Positions 1 to 3,457 of a DNA stretch of 5,404 bases are shown here, piece by piece. Made by a program: the position numbers and the translations under genes. Position 1 is the first letter of the stretch. The number at the start of each line of letters is the position of its first letter. This stretch comes from Competibacteraceae bacterium UBA6584. Its GTDB lineage: Bacteria; Pseudomonadota; Gammaproteobacteria; Competibacterales; Competibacteraceae. The notes beneath the pieces were generated by a model. It saw only the letters and a list, made by a program, of their open reading frames with translations. It searched no databases and was not told the origin of the DNA. The stretch lies in contig DJIW01000078.1 of assembly GCA_002433805.1 (NCBI GenBank), positions 1 through 5,404 of the forward strand, written 5' to 3'.

Positions 1-69
1 AAAAAAAAAAAAAAAAGAGAAGAAAAAATTCAAAAAGAAAAAAAGAGAAAAAAAAAAAAAAAATAAAAA
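1..69. other. A-rich low-complexity contig edge
   Basis: This stretch is nearly all A with scattered G and a few T and C, unlike anything else in the window. Read on the minus strand it is a T-rich tail that would encode only Phe, Leu and Ser, and it sits where a conserved acyltransferase should continue. The simplest reading is deteriorated read consensus at a contig end and not genuine genomic sequence. A real poly-T tract after a hairpin terminator is a weaker alternative, because the upstream reading frame is clearly incomplete. Confidence 0.6.
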
Positions 70-314
70 ACACCGCCAAAAAAGGCGGAAGAGACTGAGA
101 GAAATGGTGATATTGCAAATTCTAAGGCGGAACGATTAGTTGCGGATAATGTAATGACATAGCCGCTAATCATGAAAAATAGCGCTACTCCTAAATATCC
201 AAACTTTGTTATTTCGGAAAGAATGGGAAATAAAGTTTCGTTAGTTATGTAATGATACATAACAACCGAAAATGCCGCGAATAATCGAAGCAAATCAAGT
301 GCGTTTAATCTCAA
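30..314 (-). CDS. acyltransferase family 3 membrane protein, N-terminal fragment
   Basis: This is the start of an acyltransferase-3 (OafA/YrhL-like) integral membrane protein, a family that O-acetylates or otherwise acylates sugars of surface polysaccharides and other envelope substrates. Residues 1-22 carry the family opening (NALDLLRLFAAFSVVMYHY) with the conserved Arg10 and His21 in R-X10-H spacing. A second hydrophobic segment (GYLGVALFFMISGYVI) follows at about residues 39-54. Homology is good to about residue 69, then fades: SPFLSVSSAFFGG stands where members have a pattern like SRFLRLYPAFWVG, and the end is only Phe/Leu/Tyr/Ser. The family usually has around 350 residues or more, so this 94-codon frame is a fragment and its TGA at 30-32 is probably not a true stop. 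The start is TTG, supported by AAGGA seven bases upstream and by alignment of the family N-terminus. GC is about 36%, well below the neighbours, which suggests transfer. The acylated substrate cannot be told. Confidence 0.8.
   Translation of the reverse strand: MRLNALDLLRLFAAFSVVMYHYITNETLFPILSEITKFGYLGVALFFMISGYVITLSATNRSALEFAISPFLSVSSAFFGGVFYFFFFFLFFSF
73..88. repeat. short inverted repeat CCGCC-A6-GGCGG
   Basis: A perfect 5-base inverted repeat (73-77 with 84-88) encloses six A residues. On the minus strand it is followed by a long T-rich run, so it superficially resembles an intrinsic terminator. It lies inside the acyltransferase frame exactly where homology to the family breaks down. 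I therefore suspect a sequence-quality artefact, or a hairpin that provoked one, over a functional terminator. Confidence 0.4.
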
Positions 315-320
315 GTCTTG

Positions 321-333
321 ATCCTTGGAGGAT
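321..333 (-). promoter_or_regulatory. ribosome-binding site of the acyltransferase within a small hairpin
   Basis: On the minus strand AAGGA (322-326) lies seven bases before the TTG start at 314-312, and this decides the start. The same bases form the right arm of a perfect 5-base inverted repeat, ATCCT-CCA-AGGAT. A stem of 5 bp with a 3-base loop is marginally stable, so masking of the ribosome site is possible but unproven. Confidence 0.4.
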
Positions 334-424
334 AGTTGGCGGTTGCTCCTAGGGTGGGTTACTTGTTCGGTTTTTCACCGTCACGTTGGAGGATGTTCCG
401 GTTTCCTGCGTGGGCATGGCCGAT

Positions 425-473
425 AACCCGCAGGGGACAAGATGAGACTTCTTTTCGATGTCCCCCACGGATT
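425..473. repeat. long imperfect stem-loop downstream of ssb
   Basis: Bases 425-438 (aacccgcaggggac) pair with 460-473 (gtcccccacggatt) around a 21-base loop. Counting on the minus-strand RNA, the 14 positions pair throughout with three G-U wobbles, and six consecutive Watson-Crick pairs close the loop. Beyond a 2 x 2 internal mismatch, 420-422 pair with 476-478. No U-tract follows on either strand, so it is not a classical intrinsic terminator. It could be an mRNA-stabilising 3' structure of ssb, a dispersed palindromic element, or part of a small RNA. I cannot decide which. Confidence 0.55.
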
Positions 474-540
474 GGCGGTCTGGTAACGTAATGGCGGGGT
501 AGAGTTAGAAATTTCAAAAACTGTCCATATCGAAATGCGT

Positions 541-571
541 CAACCTCGGTTGGTTCCGTGTCACCACGGAA
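541..571 (-). repeat. tandem hairpins over and just after the ssb stop codon
   Basis: On the minus strand a perfect 7-base stem, TTCCGTG / CACGGAA (554-560 with 565-571), encloses the loop GTGA, which has GNRA-tetraloop form. The ssb stop codon TGA (561-563) lies in the loop. Immediately after it is a second small inverted repeat, CAACC-GA-GGTTG (541-552). No T-run follows directly (the nearest run of five T is some tens of bases on), so intrinsic termination is not well supported. A transcript-end or stability role is possible. Confidence 0.45.
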
Positions 572-1085
572 GCCCATCCAAAGCCACCGGTCGCGCGAAG
601 GGTATATCGTCATCGAAGCCATTATCGCCTCCCGGCGCGGACGAGGCCGGCGAGCGGGACGTAGCGGGCGGATTTTGAGTGTGCGACGGAGGAGGAGAGG
701 CGGATTCCATGTCGCCTTCCGCCGCGAAGGGCGCGCTGCCGCCGGAGCCGCCGCGACCGCCCAGCATCTTCATCTCGTTGGCGACGATTTCGGTGGTGTA
801 GCGATCCTGGCCGTTCTTGTCCTGCCATTTGCGGGTTTGCAAGCGGCCTTCCACGAAGACTGACGACCCCTTGCGCAGGTATTGTCCGGCAATCTCCGCC
901 AGGGGGCTGTAAAACACCACGTTATGCCATTCGGTGCGCTCTTGTTTTTCCCCGCTATTTTTGTCTTTCCAACTTTCGCTGGTGGCGAGGGTGACATTGG
1001 CGACGGCCCGGCCGCTGGGCATGTACCGCACTTCCGGGTCCTTGCCCAGATTGCCGATCAGAATGACTTTATTGACGCTAGCCAT
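561..1085 (-). CDS. ssb: single-stranded DNA-binding protein SSB
   Basis: SSB binds single-stranded DNA as a tetramer during replication, recombination and repair, and recruits partner enzymes through its acidic C-terminal tip. This 174-residue product opens with MASVNKVILIGNLGKDPEVR and has the OB-fold over residues 1-109. The expected DNA-stacking aromatics are present: Trp39, Trp53, Phe58 and Trp87. A Gly/Pro/Ser-rich linker (about 110-155) leads to the tip DDDIPF at 158-163. The start ATG is preceded by GAGGAG with a 9-base spacer. An in-frame ATG at 1142 lies outside the conserved protein and is rejected. Unusually, the protein does not end at DDDIPF but continues for 11 residues (ARPVALDGLPW). 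It lies 94 bases downstream of the YajR-like gene on the same strand, so the two could be co-transcribed or ssb may have its own promoter in that gap. Confidence 0.97.
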   Translation of the reverse strand: MASVNKVILIGNLGKDPEVRYMPSGRAVANVTLATSESWKDKNSGEKQERTEWHNVVFYSPLAEIAGQYLRKGSSVFVEGRLQTRKWQDKNGQDRYTTEIVANEMKMLGGRGGSGGSAPFAAEGDMESASPPPSHTQNPPATSRSPASSAPGGDNGFDDDIPFARPVALDGLPW

Positions 1086-1128
1086 GATGCTGGACTCCTC
1101 GCTGCGCGATAAGCTGGATGGAATAATC

Positions 1129-1140
1129 GATGCCGGCATC
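1129..1140. promoter_or_regulatory. 12-base perfect palindrome in the yajR-ssb gap
   Basis: GATGCCGGCATC is a perfect palindrome located 44 bases upstream of the ssb start codon, in the 94-base gap between the two minus-strand genes. Its place would suit an operator or a short transcript hairpin. It is not a LexA box, and I found no convincing -35/-10 pair around it, so the role is speculative. Confidence 0.25.
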
Positions 1141-1179
1141 ATGCCATAGCTTGGCTCGGATACGTAGGCTGGCGGTTGT

Positions 1180-2565
1180 TCAGCTTTCGACCGCGACCAG
1201 CTCTCGCAAGGCCGCTTCGTCCAGCGCGCGGCGGTCTACCTTGAGGTAAGCCACGCCTTCGGCGGCGATCACCACCGCTTCGGCCACGCCGCGAATCTCG
1301 GCGAGCCTGAGGGAAAGCCGCCGGGCCTGGGTTTCGTCGAGCTGACCGACATTGAGCAAATAGCTGCTGAGATGGCGCGGGTTGGCCATGGTCCAAGCCA
1401 CCGCCAACCACGCCAGCGCCCCGCAGACGCTGAAGGCGAACACCCCTTTCAAACCGAACGCGCCGCGCAGCCAGCCGCCCAGCGCGCCTCCCGCGAACGC
1501 GCCCAGAAATTGGCTGCTGGAATAAACGCCCATCGCGGTGCCCTTGGCGTCGGGCGGGGCCATTTTGGCGATCAACGACGGCAAGGTGGCCTCCAGCAGA
1601 TTGAAGGCGGAAAAGAAAATGACCATCAACACCGTCATTTCCAACACCGTGCTATGAAGGTTCAACAAGCCGAATTCGGCCAGGACCAAGGTCAGGATCG
1701 CTCCGATGAAAACCGGTTTTAGCTGGCGGTGTCGCTCGGCCAGGATGACAAACGGAACCATCGCCACCATCGAGATCAGCAGCGCCGGCAAATAAACGCG
1801 CCAATGCTGGTCGCTGGCGAGGCCCGCGTCGCGCAGAGCCAGCGGAACCCCAACGAAAGTGGCGGTCAGCAGCATGTGCAAAATAAAAATGCCGAAATTC
1901 AAGCGCAATAGCTGGGTGTCGAACAGTACGCGCCCGAATTGTGAAGCCACCGGCTCGGCGTCGCGATGGATGCGGCTGGCTATCGGATCGGGCACCTGAA
2001 AGCGCACCACGGCGATGCTGAACAACGCGAGCGAGCCCGTCAGCCAGAAGATGCCGGGCACCCCGATCCAACCGTTTAAAATCGGACCCAGGACCATCGA
2101 GACGGCGAAGGAGATGCCAATGGTGACGCCGATAGCCGCCATCACCTTGATGCGGTGTTCCTCGCGGGTGAGATCCGCCGCCAGCGCCATGACCGCCGCC
2201 GACACCGCCCCGCCGCCTTGCAGGGCGCGACCGAGGATGACGCCGTAAATTGAATCGGCCAGCGCCGCGACCGCGCTGCCGGCGGCAAAAATGAGCAAAC
2301 CGATGTAGATCATCCGCTTGCGGCCGTGGCGGTCGGACAAAAAGCCGAAGGGAATTTGAAACAGCGCCTGACTGAAGCCGTAGATACCGATAGCCAAGCC
2401 CGCCAGCGCCGGCGTGTTCCCGCGCAAGTGTTCGGCATAGAGCGCGAACACCGGCAAGATCATGAACAAACCCAGCATCCGCAGCGAAAATACGCCCGCC
2501 AGCCAAAACGCCGTTCGCCGCTCGTCGGCTGTCATGCGCTCAGGTGCTAAACTCGCTGCCTTCAT
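1180..2565 (-). CDS. yajR: YajR-type major facilitator superfamily transporter
   Basis: This is an inner-membrane, proton-coupled MFS transporter of the drug:H+ antiporter type. The physiological substrate of YajR-like proteins is not established. The 461-residue product is close to the length of E. coli YajR (about 454). TM1 begins near residue 20 (FWLAGVFSLRMLGLFMILPV). Motif A between TM2 and TM3 is GFLSDRHGRKRM (about 74-85). The TM5 region has a motif-C-like stretch, GVTIGISFAVSMVLGPI. After the twelve-helix part, residues from about 395 form a soluble tail with the beta-alpha-beta-beta-alpha-beta character of the YAM domain that distinguishes YajR from most MFS proteins. The chosen ATG has GGAGA 5' of it (2576-2580) with a 10-base spacer. 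An upstream frame extension to 2634 adds non-family residues, and the later ATG at 2535 lacks a ribosome site. It is divergent from ridA/uvrA and upstream of ssb, the neighbourhood seen in pseudomonads. Confidence 0.9.
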   Translation of the reverse strand: MKAASLAPERMTADERRTAFWLAGVFSLRMLGLFMILPVFALYAEHLRGNTPALAGLAIGIYGFSQALFQIPFGFLSDRHGRKRMIYIGLLIFAAGSAVAALADSIYGVILGRALQGGGAVSAAVMALAADLTREEHRIKVMAAIGVTIGISFAVSMVLGPILNGWIGVPGIFWLTGSLALFSIAVVRFQVPDPIASRIHRDAEPVASQFGRVLFDTQLLRLNFGIFILHMLLTATFVGVPLALRDAGLASDQHWRVYLPALLISMVAMVPFVILAERHRQLKPVFIGAILTLVLAEFGLLNLHSTVLEMTVLMVIFFSAFNLLEATLPSLIAKMAPPDAKGTAMGVYSSSQFLGAFAGGALGGWLRGAFGLKGVFAFSVCGALAWLAVAWTMANPRHLSSYLLNVGQLDETQARRLSLRLAEIRGVAEAVVIAAEGVAYLKVDRRALDEAALRELVAVES

Positions 2566-2726
2566 TCCGCTGATGTCTCCGTCTGTCTGTTCGAGAAGGT
2601 GAGCAATGGTACTACCCTCGTTCGCAGCGCGCACGATTCCGCGATGGACTCCTCAACCGTCCGATGTGGACAGCGTCGGCGCTATAGTGCCGGTCTGCCT
2701 CGGCGTGGGCGCGGCGTTAGCGACGT
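2566..2726. other. divergent intergenic region upstream of the YajR-like gene
   Basis: This holds the presumed promoter for the minus-strand yajR-ssb arm. I found no convincing sigma-70 pair; the most -10-like string is TATAGC on the minus strand (2681-2686) with no matching -35. It may also contain further decayed sequence of the kinase relic to its right, since short strings in different frames look faintly like that family, but I could not align them reliably. No intact gene is visible. Confidence 0.4.
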
Positions 2727-2927
2727 TGGGCGAAGGTGCGTAGCCTGCTGGATGAGGTGTGGTATGTGCGGGTGGATCGCGATCTGCGTCGAGCGCGGTT
2801 GATCCGCCGTCACGAATAATTCGGTCGATCACCTCAGGCGGCGCGTGCGTGGCTTGCTAACGCCGATGACCCGAATGCGGCGCTGATCGAATCCACTCAA
2901 TCGCACGCGGATATCTTATTCCTATGA
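2727..2927 (+). pseudogene. relic of a nucleoside/nucleotide kinase-like gene (C-terminal part)
   Basis: Read in the frame beginning at 2727, this stretch gives WAKVRSLLDEVWYVRVD, then a basic segment RRARLIRRHE, then a TAA stop (2817-2819), then FGRSPQAARAWLANADDPNA and a tail (LIESTQSHAD) to a TGA at 2925. The order and character of these blocks match my memory of the C-terminus of P-loop nucleoside/nucleotide kinase-family proteins (uridine kinase/YggC-like), where the segment after the arginines continues as HxxFGRSPEAAxxW and an Asp-x-x-Asn motif follows. The internal stop falls inside the conserved block, and upstream the frame is closed at 2718 and 2685, with no Walker A visible. I read it as a decayed gene remnant. 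The recognition is by eye, and a chance resemblance or an otherwise functional leader sequence cannot be excluded. Confidence 0.5.
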
Positions 2928-2962
2928 GCTTGAGAGCAACGCGGAATCATCGATAGGCGGGT

Positions 2963-2991
2963 TTGACGGACTTTTGTTGTTTCAATTTTCT
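2963..2991 (+). promoter_or_regulatory. possible weak promoter upstream of ridA
   Basis: TTGACG (2963-2968) is a good -35 match. The hexamer 17 bases on (2986-2991) is TTTTCT, a poor -10. It lies in a locally T-rich tract just before the ridA ribosome site, leaving a very short leader. The pairing is weak and should be treated only as a candidate. Confidence 0.22.
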
Positions 2992-3003
2992 AAAGGTTGA
3001 CCC

Positions 3004-3387
3004 ATGCGCAAATTAATCACATCAGGTTCTCCATTTGAGCCACAAATCGGATTCTCGCGGGCGGTCCGCGTAGGCTCCATAGTCGCCATATCAGGCACCG
3101 CGCCAGTAGCGCCTGGCGGTGGCGTTGCCGCGCCTGGCGACATGTACGGGCAGACCAAACGCTGTTTGGAAATTATCCAGCAAGCCGTCGCGGAAGCGGG
3201 CTTATCGTTAAACAGCGTTGTCAGAACACGGCTTATGCTCACCGACATCTCCCGCTGGCAAGAAGCGGCCCGCGCCCACGGTGAGGTTTTCTCCGAGATA
3301 CGCCCAGCGTGTACCTTTGTCGAGGTCAGCCGCCTTATTGATCCTGCCTGGCTGGTGGAGATCGAGGCCGACTGCGTTGCTGAATGA
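3004..3387 (+). CDS. RidA family (YjgF/YER057c/UK114) protein
   Basis: This is a small cytosolic protein of the Rid family. Canonical RidA hydrolyses reactive enamine/imine intermediates made by PLP enzymes, and members of other subgroups have varied or unknown roles. The 127 residues match the usual length. The N-terminus (LITSGSPFEPQIGFSRAV, 4-21) and the AISGTAP block (28-34) mark the subgroup whose members begin with SGSPFE. The end VEIEAD (118-123) keeps Glu121 of the conserved IEIEA segment. At the place of the catalytic arginine of canonical RidA (the PAR(S/T)xVEV block) it has Pro101-Ala102-Cys103-Thr104, so deaminase activity of the RidA type is doubtful. AAAGG sits seven bases before the ATG. 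The gene precedes uvrA by 70 bases on the same strand, so co-transcription is possible, though no functional link follows from that. Confidence 0.93.
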   Translation: MRKLITSGSPFEPQIGFSRAVRVGSIVAISGTAPVAPGGGVAAPGDMYGQTKRCLEIIQQAVAEAGLSLNSVVRTRLMLTDISRWQEAARAHGEVFSEIRPACTFVEVSRLIDPAWLVEIEADCVAE

Positions 3388-3457
3388 CAGGCGATAGCAG
3401 CTGCCTTTAGCCGATCGATCCCTATCATAGCGGTCTTCAAACCATTTCCAGTTGCGC
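3388..3457 (+). other. ridA-uvrA gap
   Basis: These 70 bases contain only weak signals. There is a TATCAT hexamer (3423-3428) that could serve as a -10 but lacks a -35 at the right distance, and the short palindromes GCAGCTGC and CGATCG. No LexA-type operator (CTG-N10-CAG) and no clear intrinsic terminator are visible. Read-through from ridA into uvrA is therefore plausible. Confidence 0.4.

Larger units (their letters stand above)
315..560. other. intergenic region between ssb and acyltransferase
   Basis: This 246-base gap holds no coding region I can recognise. A minus-strand frame covers much of it (stop at 359) but resembles no family known to me and overlaps the ssb 3' end, so I do not call it. 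The gap contains a long imperfect stem-loop (425-473), part of a hairpin over the ssb stop codon, a small hairpin over the acyltransferase ribosome-binding site, and the nonamer TTGGAGGAT twice (325-333 and 386-394). GC content falls between ssb (high) and the acyltransferase (low). Confidence 0.6.

Noticed and set aside
73..88. Intrinsic terminator on the minus strand (hairpin plus T-run)
   Set aside because: It would end transcription within an incomplete acyltransferase frame, in sequence that looks corrupted.
359..622. 87-codon minus-strand frame across the ssb 3' end and the gap
   Set aside because: It overlaps ssb, resembles no known family, and its gap portion spans a structured stem-loop; no ribosome site at a plausible internal start was convincing.
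1086..1142. N-terminal extension of SSB to an upstream ATG
   Set aside because: The extra 19 residues are not SSB-like, while the ATG at 1085 has GAGGAG at the right distance and begins the conserved N-terminus.
1652..2506. 284-codon open frame on the minus strand in another phase
   Set aside because: It overlaps the YajR-like gene, whose membrane helices and motif A are clear; the alternative is Arg/Gly/Ala-rich with no recognisable domain.
2982..3440. 152-codon minus-strand frame
   Set aside because: It is antisense to the RidA-family gene, which has strong family motifs and a good ribosome site.
2566..3457. LexA/SOS box for uvrA or the divergent arm
   Set aside because: I looked by eye for CTG-N10-CAG and found none convincing; only a matrix search could settle it.
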